Assembly: GCF_025517535.1 (NCBI RefSeq)
Contig: NZ_JAOPKC010000015.1
Span: 1-64,000, forward strand
From: Halapricum hydrolyticum
GTDB lineage: Archaea > Halobacteriota > Halobacteria > Halobacteriales > Haloarculaceae
Direction: 5' to 3'
Length of the DNA stretch: 64,000 nucleotides
A model generated the notes under the pieces. The model had not been told where the DNA came from and did no database searches. It worked only from the letters and a program-made list of their open reading frames with translations. The number at the start of each line of letters is the position of its first letter. The stretch's first letter is position 1. Position numbers and translations under genes: made by a program. This document shows, piece by piece, positions 27,622 through 34,770 of the stretch.

Positions 27622-28509
27622 TCATACGGACGTGCCAGTCTCGTGCGTCTCGTGGACTGTGACGACAGGGACCGGAGCCGAGCGGACGGTCTTCTCGGTG
27701 ACGCTCCCCAGCAGGATGCGCTCGACGCCACGGCGGCCGGTCGTCCCCATCACGACGGCGTCGACGTCCTCGCTCTCGACGTATTCGAGGATCTTGGCAT
27801 CGGGCGAGCCGTACTCGACGTGCGTGTGAACGTCGTCGACGCCACGCCGCTGGGCCGCGTTGGCGACAGTATCGACCGCCTCCGAGGCCACGTCTTCGGC
27901 CGCCGCCGTGAGCGATTTCAGCGGGACGTCGGGACCGTGCGGGCCGGTGTCGACGACCGAGAGAACGTGGACCGCCGCGTCCAGCGTCGCGGCGAGATCC
28001 AGCGCGTGGACGGCCGCGTTCTCGGCCGCAGAACTGCCGTCCGTCGGCACGAGGAGTCGCTGGTAGGGATACGCGAGCTTCTCGTCGGGTTGCATCCGTG
28101 CAGTCAGGACCGGCGTCTCCGACAGTCGGACGACCTTCTCGGTGACGCTACCCAGCAGATATCGCGACATCCCGGTCCGGCCCTGAGTCGGCATCACGAT
28201 CACGTCGTGCCCGTATCGCTCGGCGTAGTCGACGATCGTCTGGGCCGGCACTCCCTGGACGACGTCGGTCGAGTAGTCCGCATCGAGCGTATCCAGGGTC
28301 GCCGTCGCGGCTTCGAGGATCTCCTCACCCTGTTCAACCAAGCCGTCGACGACATCACCACCGACGCGCGTAGTGCTGACCTCCGTCGTGTCGGCGACGT
28401 ACAACAGCCGGATCGTCCCGTCGGCCCAGTTGACGATCTCAGCAGCGTGGTGTAGTACGTCGGCAGCCCCGTCGCTGCCGTCGAACGGGAAGAGAATATC
28501 TTTGTACAT
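27622..28509 (-). CDS. Double-domain universal stress protein
   Basis: 295 residues from ATG 28509 (MYKDILFPFDGSDGAADVLH), two tandem USP domains. Domain 1 spans residues about 1-142, with the ATP-binding pattern VMPTQGRTGMSRYLLGSVTEKVVR. Domain 2 spans about 150-295, opening RLLVPTDGSSAAENA, with VMGTTGRRGVERILLGSVTEKTVR. Both G-x2-G-x9-G(S/T) ATP motifs are intact, unlike in the single-domain USP at 17534. It shares an upstream 15-bp element with the macro-domain gene, suggesting joint control. Confidence 0.9.
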   Translation of the reverse strand: MYKDILFPFDGSDGAADVLHHAAEIVNWADGTIRLLYVADTTEVSTTRVGGDVVDGLVEQGEEILEAATATLDTLDADYSTDVVQGVPAQTIVDYAERYGHDVIVMPTQGRTGMSRYLLGSVTEKVVRLSETPVLTARMQPDEKLAYPYQRLLVPTDGSSAAENAAVHALDLAATLDAAVHVLSVVDTGPHGPDVPLKSLTAAAEDVASEAVDTVANAAQRRGVDDVHTHVEYGSPDAKILEYVESEDVDAVVMGTTGRRGVERILLGSVTEKTVRSAPVPVVTVHETHETGTSV

Positions 28510-28603
28510 ATGTGAACATACAACGAGGTGACGGATAGTGTTTTCCCGATGAAAACAAACAGCGCGCTGAAAGGTTGAAATCCGTCGACCTCGAAGTAGG
28601 GCT

Positions 28604-28978
28604 ATGGTCGAACGAGCGGCAGTCGTCGAGGCGCTTCGGGGCGTCCACGATCCCGAGATTCCGGTCAACGTCTACGACCTCGGCCTCGTCTACGAGATCG
28701 AGATCGCCGAGGACGTCGTCGACATCGAGATGACCCTGACGAGTACGACCTGTCCGATCGCCGGCCAGATGGTCGAACAGGCGGAAAACGCCGTCCGGGC
28801 AGTCGAGGGCGTCAAGGAAGCGACCGTCGAACTCGTCTGGGACCCACCGTGGTCGCCGGAGATGGCCACCGACGAGGGAAAGATGAAACTGCAGTCAATC
28901 GGCGTCTCTGTCCCCGACTCGAGCGGCGATTCGGACGGAGACGATGACTCACACTCAGCCGAACAAAGCCCGTTCTAG
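28604..28978 (+). CDS. MIP18/DUF59 (SufT/PaaD-like) iron-sulfur assembly factor
   Basis: 124 residues. The DUF59 domain occupies residues 1-100: ALRGVHDPEIPVNVYDLGLV and the conserved cysteine in TLTSTTCPIAGQMVEQ, then VELVWDPPWSPEMATDEGK. The tail is Asp/Ser/Gly-rich. Family proteins help insert Fe-S clusters. The last bases overlap the convergent arsC: both stop codons fall within the CTAG at 28975-28978. Whether it serves the neighbouring ars genes is not shown. Confidence 0.88.
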   Translation: MVERAAVVEALRGVHDPEIPVNVYDLGLVYEIEIAEDVVDIEMTLTSTTCPIAGQMVEQAENAVRAVEGVKEATVELVWDPPWSPEMATDEGKMKLQSIGVSVPDSSGDSDGDDDSHSAEQSPF

Positions 28979-29418
28979 TCCTCGAGCACTTCGGACTCGA
29001 GTTCGTCGAACAGGTCCGTGACGCGCCGTTCGATTTCCTCGCGGATCGCGGCGACTTCGTCCGGCGGTCGGCCGTCCGGATCGTCCAGGTCCCAGTCGCG
29101 GCTGTCGCCGCTCCAGGTCGCCGGGCAGACGTCCTCGGCCGAGCATCCCATCGTGATGACGTAGTCGCTGTCGCTGGTCTCCTCGAACGTGATCTCCCGG
29201 GGCTGGCGGTCTGCGAGGTCGACGCCGATCTCGCTCATCGCCTCGATCACTTCTTCGTGGACGTGCTCGGCCGGTCGGGTCCCGCCCGTGACGACCGAAA
29301 TCTCGTCGGCGAGTTCCCGCGCTTCGAGTTCCCGCTCGGCGAACGCGTAGGCCATCTGTGAACGTCCGGCGTTCTGGACGCAGACGAACGCGATCTGAAC
29401 CTCGTGTGATCCAGTCAT
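28975..29418 (-). CDS. arsC: Arsenate reductase, low-molecular-weight phosphatase type (intact copy)
   Basis: 147 residues from ATG 29418. The P-loop is AFVCVQNAGRSQMAYAFAER (CX5R with Cys13 and Arg19). Cys92 and Cys98 in MGCSAEDVCPATW provide the redox relay of the thioredoxin-coupled ArsC class, and RDWDLDDPDGRP carries the acid Asp-Pro. It should reduce As(V) to As(III). The gene probably has its own promoter (29508-29516), which leaves a leader of about 70 bases containing a five-codon ATG...TAA mini-frame (29463-29480). A longer TTG start in the same frame is less likely. Confidence 0.9.
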   Translation of the reverse strand: MTGSHEVQIAFVCVQNAGRSQMAYAFAERELEARELADEISVVTGGTRPAEHVHEEVIEAMSEIGVDLADRQPREITFEETSDSDYVITMGCSAEDVCPATWSGDSRDWDLDDPDGRPPDEVAAIREEIERRVTDLFDELESEVLED

Positions 29419-29507
29419 TGTGATTTCCCTTTGGGTTGTCGGTGTCAGCGACCTGTCCCGCTTTAGAAGAAGCGACGCATAACCGTTGCTCTGTCCGCTC
29501 AATAGCA

Positions 29508-29516
29508 GTATATATT
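29508..29516 (-). promoter_or_regulatory. TATA box upstream of arsC
   Basis: AATATATAC-like minus-strand sequence directly beyond the stop of the M20 peptidase gene, predicting transcription start near 29485. It gives arsC a promoter separate from the arsDA operon. Confidence 0.5.
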
Positions 29517-29517
29517 T

Positions 29518-30771
29518 CTATCCGGAAGTACGCCCGGCGAACAGCGACGGGATCCGCTCGTACCACGCCGCCGTCAGTTCGAGCGCGTCCAGGGTGACGT
29601 ACTCGTCGACGCTGTGTGCGGTGTCGCTGCCGACGGCACACTCGACGGCTGGGACGCCGGCCGCGCGGAGTTTCTTGGCGTCGCTGCCCCCAGTCGCGCA
29701 CCGTCCCAGCGGCCGCTCGGGTAGCACGCCCTCGGCGGCGTCGGTAACCGCCTCGACGATCGGTGCCGACGGATCGACGTACGTGCCTTCCGTCCAAGAG
29801 ACCTCCCGGATCGAGACGTTCTCGCGGGCGTCGATACACGACCGGATGTGCTCGAGCACGCCCTCGGTCGAGGCACCGGGCGTGACTCGCACGTCGAGTT
29901 CAGCGGTCGCGGTCTGAGGGACGCTGTTGACGGTGTTGCCGCCGTCCAGCCGTCCGAGGTTGACCGTCGGAGACTCGAACAGTTCCCCGACGTGGGTCCC
30001 CGCGCCGCAGGGACAGGAGCCGTAGTATTCCCGGGATTCCTCGATGATCCGTTCGACCGCCTCACCGTACTCCAGGTCCAGCGAGCAGATCGACTCCCGA
30101 CAGGAGTCGACCACCGAGTAGAGGTAGTCGATAGCGTTCTCGCCGTTCATCGGCCGCGAGCCGTGGGCGGCCCGGCCGCTCGCTTCCAGCGTGAGCCAGA
30201 TCCAGCCCTTGTCCGCGACCGCGATCGAATAGTTATCGCCCACGCAGGTCGTCTCGCCGACGACGGCCGCATCCGCGTCGATCGCGTCGGCCTCCAGGAC
30301 GGCGCCGATGCCGGCCTCGCCGCCAGTCTCCTCGTCGCTGACGAACGCGAACTGCAGCGTGACCGGTGGCTGCTCGGCGGCGGTCGCGAACCTCTCCAGC
30401 GTTTCGAGCATCACCGCGACCGTCCCCTTCATGTCGGTCGCGCCACGGCCGTAGAGACGACCGTCGCGGACCTCGCCGAGCGGATCGGCCGACCACGCTT
30501 TCCGATCGAACGGGACCGTATCGAGATGGCCCGCGTACAGCAGCGTCCGCCCGGCATCGCCGGGCAGGGTCACGACGAGGTTCGGCTTCTCGGGATCGGA
30601 CGCGACCCACTCCGTCCGGACGTCCAGCCGGGAGACGCGCTCGCGAAGCCATTCCATGGCCGCCCGCGTCTCGCCCGGCGGATTCTGGGTGTCGAAAGAC
30701 AGTAGCTCCGCTGTCGTCTCGATCAGGCGGTCGCGTCGTCGGTCTGTTTCGTGGGGCTGGTTCGCGTTCAT
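29518..30771 (-). CDS. M20-family metallopeptidase (ArgE/DapE-like)
   Basis: 417 residues. Metal ligands of the M20 fold are visible: LLYAGHLDTVPFDRKAW (His and the Asp two residues later), GRLYGRGATDMKGTVAVML (bridging Asp), VSDEETGGEAGIGAVL (catalytic Glu pair) and the late SDTAHSVDEYV His. An unusual insertion, REYYGSCPCGAGTH with a CPCG, lies in the lid-domain region. It follows hcsS by 63 bases in the same direction, so it may be read from the ars operon. Amidohydrolase action on an acylated amino acid or dipeptide is expected; a link to arsenic is only by position. Confidence 0.85.
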   Translation of the reverse strand: MNANQPHETDRRRDRLIETTAELLSFDTQNPPGETRAAMEWLRERVSRLDVRTEWVASDPEKPNLVVTLPGDAGRTLLYAGHLDTVPFDRKAWSADPLGEVRDGRLYGRGATDMKGTVAVMLETLERFATAAEQPPVTLQFAFVSDEETGGEAGIGAVLEADAIDADAAVVGETTCVGDNYSIAVADKGWIWLTLEASGRAAHGSRPMNGENAIDYLYSVVDSCRESICSLDLEYGEAVERIIEESREYYGSCPCGAGTHVGELFESPTVNLGRLDGGNTVNSVPQTATAELDVRVTPGASTEGVLEHIRSCIDARENVSIREVSWTEGTYVDPSAPIVEAVTDAAEGVLPERPLGRCATGGSDAKKLRAAGVPAVECAVGSDTAHSVDEYVTLDALELTAAWYERIPSLFAGRTSG

Positions 30772-30834
30772 CTGGTTACTATCGACGGGCCCACAGCGTG
30801 AATCGGGTGATTCGATCGCGCGTTCGCGAGACGG

Positions 30835-31017
30835 TCAGCAACACTCGTCGTCGCCACACACCGATCCGTAATCGATACCGATCTCCTGCTCGATCGCCTG
30901 ATTACACCGCGAGACGAGCCCGAAGAACTCCGTGCGGTCGAGCTCCTCTTTTTCGGCGGCCAGCGCGTCGCCGAAGGCCTCGGCAGCCTCGATGACCTCG
31001 GATTCGGTAGTGCTCAT
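30835..31017 (-). CDS. Small protein ending in Cys-Cys (HcsS-like)
   Basis: 60 residues from ATG 31017 (MSTTESEVIEAAEAFGDALA), acidic and helical. It has a mid-protein Cys (VSRCNQAIEQE) and the tail SVCGDDECC, where the last two residues before the stop are cysteines. The ATG overlaps the stop of the preceding gene by ATGA. I recognise the pair as the haloarchaeal 'halo-CC-star' small protein type; this is from memory. Terminal vicinal thiols beside arsA suggest As(III) or metal binding, which is inference. Confidence 0.75.
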   Translation of the reverse strand: MSTTESEVIEAAEAFGDALAAEKEELDRTEFFGLVSRCNQAIEQEIGIDYGSVCGDDECC

Positions 31018-31379
31018 CAGCAACACCCCCCGCCAGTCGAGCGGGCGAACTCCTCGCCGATCCGGTCGCTTATCACGTCGTCAGTCCGGTCGAGTAGATC
31101 GATCAGCTCCTCCTCGGCCTGCATGTATTCGCTGATCGTCTCGTTGTCGTCCATCTCGCTCTTGACTTCACGGAGTTCGGCCATGATCTCCGGGTCGTGT
31201 CCACCGCGCTGCAACTGGATCTGCTTTTGCTGGTAGGTCTGCAGGAGTTGCTGAGCGTCTTCGTCCTCGTCGAGGCGCTCTCGCGCCTCGCGGAACGTCC
31301 GGTACCGCTCGCAGTCTTCGATCGCGTCGACGAACGCGCGCAGTGCCGCGTTCACGTCGGCGGTCTGGTGTTCGCTCAT
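31017..31379 (-). CDS. YlbF-like helical protein ending in Gly-Gly-Gly-Cys-Cys (HcsL-like)
   Basis: 120 residues. Helical YlbF/YmcA-type body (FREARERLDEDEDAQQLLQT, QQKQIQLQRGG) with charged coiled-coil character throughout. The flexible tail STGGGCC ends in two cysteines at the stop. One more Cys is near residue 23 (IEDCERY). Its ATG overlaps the arsA stop (ATGA) and its stop overlaps the next small gene, so arsA, this gene and hcsS are translationally coupled. Bacterial YlbF/YmcA family members form a 4Fe-4S-containing complex affecting RNA processing; an equivalent here is speculative. Confidence 0.78.
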   Translation of the reverse strand: MSEHQTADVNAALRAFVDAIEDCERYRTFREARERLDEDEDAQQLLQTYQQKQIQLQRGGHDPEIMAELREVKSEMDDNETISEYMQAEEELIDLLDRTDDVISDRIGEEFARSTGGGCC

Positions 31380-33268
31380 TGTATCTCCATCTGTGGTTTC
31401 GCTTCTGGTCGGTCGAGCATCTCGGCCCCGAACGACCGCAGGTCGTCGAGGCCGGTCGGTTCCTCCTGCTGAAGCGGCGCGAGCAACATCGGCACCTCGA
31501 AACGGTCCTCGATCCGTTCGAGATACTCCGTCTGTTGGCGGCGACGGCTCTCGAAGAAGGCGTTGTCGCCGTACTCCTCGGGGAGCAGGTAGTTGACCGC
31601 GACCAGCGAGGTCTCGATCCCGACCTGATCCCGGAGGTCCTCGGCGGCCCGGTAGGCCTCCATCATCGGCGTGTACTCGGGGTTCATCACGAACACGAAC
31701 GAACTCTTTTCGGGGTCACGCATCGTCTCGATGACTCGATCGTAGCGTTCGCCCGACTCGGAGGCCTCCTTGGTCAGCGAGCCCAGGTCCATGAAGCCCT
31801 TCCAGTCGGAGGGCAGTTCCAGCAGCCTGAGAGTGTGACCCGTCGGCGCGGTGTCGAAGACGACGGTGTCGTAGCCCTCGACCTCGACGTAATCGACGAA
31901 CTTCTCCAGGGCAGCCATCTCCTCGGCACAGGGCGACTCCAGTTCCTCCATGACCTGCGCTTTGGCTTCCTCGAGGTCGTCGCCCTCATAGGACTGCTCG
32001 ACCTGGGCGAGCGTGCGCTCCTTGTACTCCTCGAGGGCTTTCTCCTGGTCGATCCGGGCCGCGTCCAGTCCGTCGGTGATCGGCGTCGGCTCGTGGCCGA
32101 CTTCAGCTCCGAAGACGTCCTTGAGGTGGGCCGCCGGATCGGTCGTCACGATCAGCGTCTCCTGGCCGTCGCCGGCCAGCGCGGTCGCCGCCGTCGCCGC
32201 GATCGTGCTCTTGCCGACGCCACCTTTGCCCGTGAAGAACAGGTATCGAGTGTCCTCCAGGGGGCGGAGTTGCTCCATGACGGCCTCGGTGTCGGTCATC
32301 GTGTCGGGACTACCCGCAGCCGCCGCGGCGTCCGTCTCGGTCGCCGACTCGACGTCGATCTCGGGTTCGGCACCCTCGTACAGCGCCGCCGCGACGTCGG
32401 CGAGCAACGCTGACCCTGTAATCTCGCCCGGCCGGAGCGGATAAGTCGCGACCGGTCGATCGTCGAATGCCTCGCGGACGTACTCGATGACCTCCTGTTC
32501 GTCCTCGCGCTTGCTCTCGAAGAACGGGTCCTCACAGACCGCCTCGGGGAGATGCCCGTTGACGACCAGCAGGTCCGTTCCGATCCCGAGGTCCGCGAGT
32601 TCGCCGGCGCTACGCTCGATCTCCTCGATCGCCGACTCCTCGGGCTTGCCGACGAACACGAACGAGCTCCGATCGCCTTCGAGGGTCTCCATGGCGTTCT
32701 CGTACTGGGCCTTCTGGTCCTCCATAGAGGCCGCGGGGCCGATACAGGTCGCCCCACCTTCTTCGAGTTCCGCGTTCCAGCTGCTGGGCAGCTCCATCAG
32801 CCGGATGGTGTGGCCCGTCGGCGCAGTGTCGAAGACGATCACGTCGTGCTCGGGCTCGTCCATGAACTCGACGAACTTGTCGAAGGCAGCGATCTCCTCG
32901 ACACAGGGGCTGTTGAGTTGCTCCTCGACGGTCTGCAGTTGCTCCTCGTCCAGCAGCGCTCGCATCGGTTCGAGGGTCTCCTGACGGTACTCCTCGGCGG
33001 CCCGGTCGGGATCGATCTCCATTGCCGAGAGGTTCTCGATGCCGTCGATGGCCGTCACGCTGTGCCCGATCGACTGATCGAAGATGTCCCCGAGGTTCGG
33101 CGCGGGATCGGTCGTCACCAGCAGCGTGTCGTAGCCCTCCCCGGCGAGCCACTGGGCGGTCGCGCAACTGACCGTGCTCTTGCCGACGCCGCCTTTGCCG
33201 CTGAAGAAGACGAACTCCGTCTCCTCGCCGGACGGTTCGACCAGTTCCCGGGAGGGGGTCTCGCTCAT
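31376..33268 (-). CDS. arsA: Arsenite-activated ATPase ArsA, duplicated form
   Basis: 630 residues with two homologous halves joined by an acidic, Ala-rich linker (about 300-335). Walker A motifs SGKGGVGKST (residues 23-32) and TGKGGVGKST (346-355) are both intact, as are the two signature DTAPTGHT blocks. Cysteines at 122 (SPCVEE), 175 (GGATCIGP) and 447 (SPCAEE) match the three As(III)/Sb(III)-binding cysteines of R773 ArsA. I start at ATG 33268 because it lies just after the arsD stop; an upstream in-frame extension is shadow. The protein would energise arsenite efflux, but no ArsB-type channel lies in this operon; the ArsP-like permease is 6 kb away. Confidence 0.95.
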   Translation of the reverse strand: MSETPSRELVEPSGEETEFVFFSGKGGVGKSTVSCATAQWLAGEGYDTLLVTTDPAPNLGDIFDQSIGHSVTAIDGIENLSAMEIDPDRAAEEYRQETLEPMRALLDEEQLQTVEEQLNSPCVEEIAAFDKFVEFMDEPEHDVIVFDTAPTGHTIRLMELPSSWNAELEEGGATCIGPAASMEDQKAQYENAMETLEGDRSSFVFVGKPEESAIEEIERSAGELADLGIGTDLLVVNGHLPEAVCEDPFFESKREDEQEVIEYVREAFDDRPVATYPLRPGEITGSALLADVAAALYEGAEPEIDVESATETDAAAAAGSPDTMTDTEAVMEQLRPLEDTRYLFFTGKGGVGKSTIAATAATALAGDGQETLIVTTDPAAHLKDVFGAEVGHEPTPITDGLDAARIDQEKALEEYKERTLAQVEQSYEGDDLEEAKAQVMEELESPCAEEMAALEKFVDYVEVEGYDTVVFDTAPTGHTLRLLELPSDWKGFMDLGSLTKEASESGERYDRVIETMRDPEKSSFVFVMNPEYTPMMEAYRAAEDLRDQVGIETSLVAVNYLLPEEYGDNAFFESRRRQQTEYLERIEDRFEVPMLLAPLQQEEPTGLDDLRSFGAEMLDRPEAKPQMEIQ

Positions 33269-33269
33269 C

Positions 33270-33596
33270 TCAGGCCTCCTGTGGAACGCGCTGTGAGACC
33301 GCGCTCTCGATCCGGTCGTAGTCGAGGTACTCACCCTGTGCGATCACCTCGCCGCCGACGGTGGTGATCGGGAGCACTTCCGGACCGTTCTCCTGGACCG
33401 TGTCGTAGATCTCCTGGTGGTTCAGGAACGCGTCGACGTCATGGGCCAGACTGGCCCGCCGCACTTCGACGTCCTCGTACTCCTCCTCGAGCCGGTCGAC
33501 GGTTCTGGTGAACCGGACCAGTTCCTCGTCGGGATCCGGCCCACACACGCCGGTCGTACAACACATCGCTTCCTCGAAGACAGTTACCTCGATCAT
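33270..33596 (-). CDS. arsD: ArsD arsenic metallochaperone
   Basis: 108 residues, thioredoxin-like fold. Cys12, Cys13 and Cys18 (EEAMCCTTGVCGPD) match the ArsD As(III)-binding triad in position. The block EVLPITTVGGEVIAQGEY is typical. ArsD hands As(III) to ArsA and weakly represses the operon in bacteria. The ATG overlaps the stop of a small upstream frame by ATGA, and its stop precedes the arsA ATG by a single base. Confidence 0.93.
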   Translation of the reverse strand: MIEVTVFEEAMCCTTGVCGPDPDEELVRFTRTVDRLEEEYEDVEVRRASLAHDVDAFLNHQEIYDTVQENGPEVLPITTVGGEVIAQGEYLDYDRIESAVSQRVPQEA

Positions 33597-33691
33597 AGTT
33601 TACTCGCTGTTGAAAGACTGAGACAGCCGCCGGCCGCCGGACCGACTTGCTCGGGATCTGCCGCCGGACCTCCGTCGGATTCCCAGTCCAT
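33593..33691 (-). CDS. 32-residue leader ORF translationally coupled to arsD
   Basis: ATG 33691 opens a frame reading MDWESDGGPAADPEQVGPAA then GGCLSLSTASKL, and stops at TGA 33593-33595, which overlaps the arsD ATG (33594-33596) as ATGA. A TATA-like TTTATTTTA lies about 31 bases before this ATG, so the small ORF sits exactly where a leaderless first gene of the operon should begin. It has one Cys. It is either a genuine small protein or a leader peptide whose translation delivers ribosomes to arsD. No homologue is known to me. Confidence 0.55.
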   Translation of the reverse strand: MDWESDGGPAADPEQVGPAAGGCLSLSTASKL

Positions 33692-33717
33692 CGTTACACC
33701 ATCGTTTTAGACTTCAC

Positions 33718-33727
33718 TAAAATAAAC
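33718..33727 (-). promoter_or_regulatory. TATA box of the arsD-arsA-hcsL-hcsS operon
   Basis: Minus-strand GTTTATTTTA, the only A/T-rich box in the arsD-arsR gap facing arsD. It places the transcript start near 33691-33697, about 100 bases before arsD and at the ATG of the leader ORF. Confidence 0.55.
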
Positions 33728-33840
33728 GCTTCGGGGATCCTCCCCTCCCGGGATACGTAACAGTCTTTTGTGCGATAATGCCGGTGTCGCTGCACAAGAC
33801 GAGGAAAACAGTTATTTCAATACATTCTTAATTGGTCCGT

Positions 33841-34236
33841 ATGGCTACTCACGATCGGCTCCGGCGGTACATGGAGGAGGACCTCGGGAGCTGTCAGGAC
33901 GACGAGTTCGAACAGCGGGTCGAACAGCTCGAAGCGCTCGATGCGGCAGTCGGGGACTCTATCGAAACGGACGTCGAAATCCTGTCGGCGCTCGCCAACG
34001 AGACGCGGTACAAGATCGTCCGGTTGCTGGAGGCAGCAGAAGGGGAACTGTGCGTGTGTGAGTTCGCGCCGCTGCTCGACGTCAGCGACGGGGCGATCAG
34101 CCACGCGCTGTCGAAACTCACTGATGCCGGACTGGTGACCCGCCGCAAAGAGGGCAAGTGGCGCAAGTACCGGACCACGAGGCGGGCGACCGCGCTCCTG
34201 GTCGCTCTCGACGGCGCTCGCGAGAGCGACCGGTAG
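33841..34236 (+). CDS. arsR: ArsR-family repressor (second copy)
   Basis: 131 residues from ATG 33841. It has a longer N-terminal helical extension than the first copy (MATHDRLRRYMEEDLGSCQD), then EILSALANETRYKIVRLLEA and GELCVCEF with Cys71 and Cys73. The recognition helix is SDGAISHALSKLTDAGLV. It is divergent from arsDA and is the likely regulator of that operon. A GTTATTT box (33811-33817) lies about 27 bases upstream. An upstream TTG in frame is less likely. Confidence 0.9.
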   Translation: MATHDRLRRYMEEDLGSCQDDEFEQRVEQLEALDAAVGDSIETDVEILSALANETRYKIVRLLEAAEGELCVCEFAPLLDVSDGAISHALSKLTDAGLVTRRKEGKWRKYRTTRRATALLVALDGARESDR

Positions 34237-34770
34237 CCGCTGGGCTTGCTGGCTCTCGAATCAGCTACGCCTCGACGAACTCCTCGAAGAGTTCGGTGAC
34301 TCGACCCTCGATCTCCTCGCGGATCTCGCGAACGGTCTCGACGTCTTTGCCGTGTGGGTCCTCCAGGGCCCAGTCGCGGACGTCGACGTCGGCGTCGAGT
34401 TCGAGCGTCGAACAGCCCATGGTGGCGACGACGTCACAGTCGTTCAGTTCGTCCGTCGAGACCGCCCGGGGTTGGCGGTCGGAGATGTCGATATCGAGTT
34501 CGGCCATCGCCTCGACGACTTCCGGATGGACCTCTTCGGCGGGGTCGGTCCCGCCGGTGAGTATTTGGACGTCCCCGTTCAGCCCTCGTCGGTCCCGTTC
34601 TCGGCGCGCGAACGCGGCTGACATCTGGCTTCGACCCGCGTTCTGGACGCAGACGAAACCGAGTTTTACAAGCGGTCTAGGAGAATGCCCCGGGGCTTGA
34701 CCCCGGGGTTGAATCCGATAGGTGGAGATACAAATCATTAAGCGAACATGTACCTAATCAAGAGGTTGCG

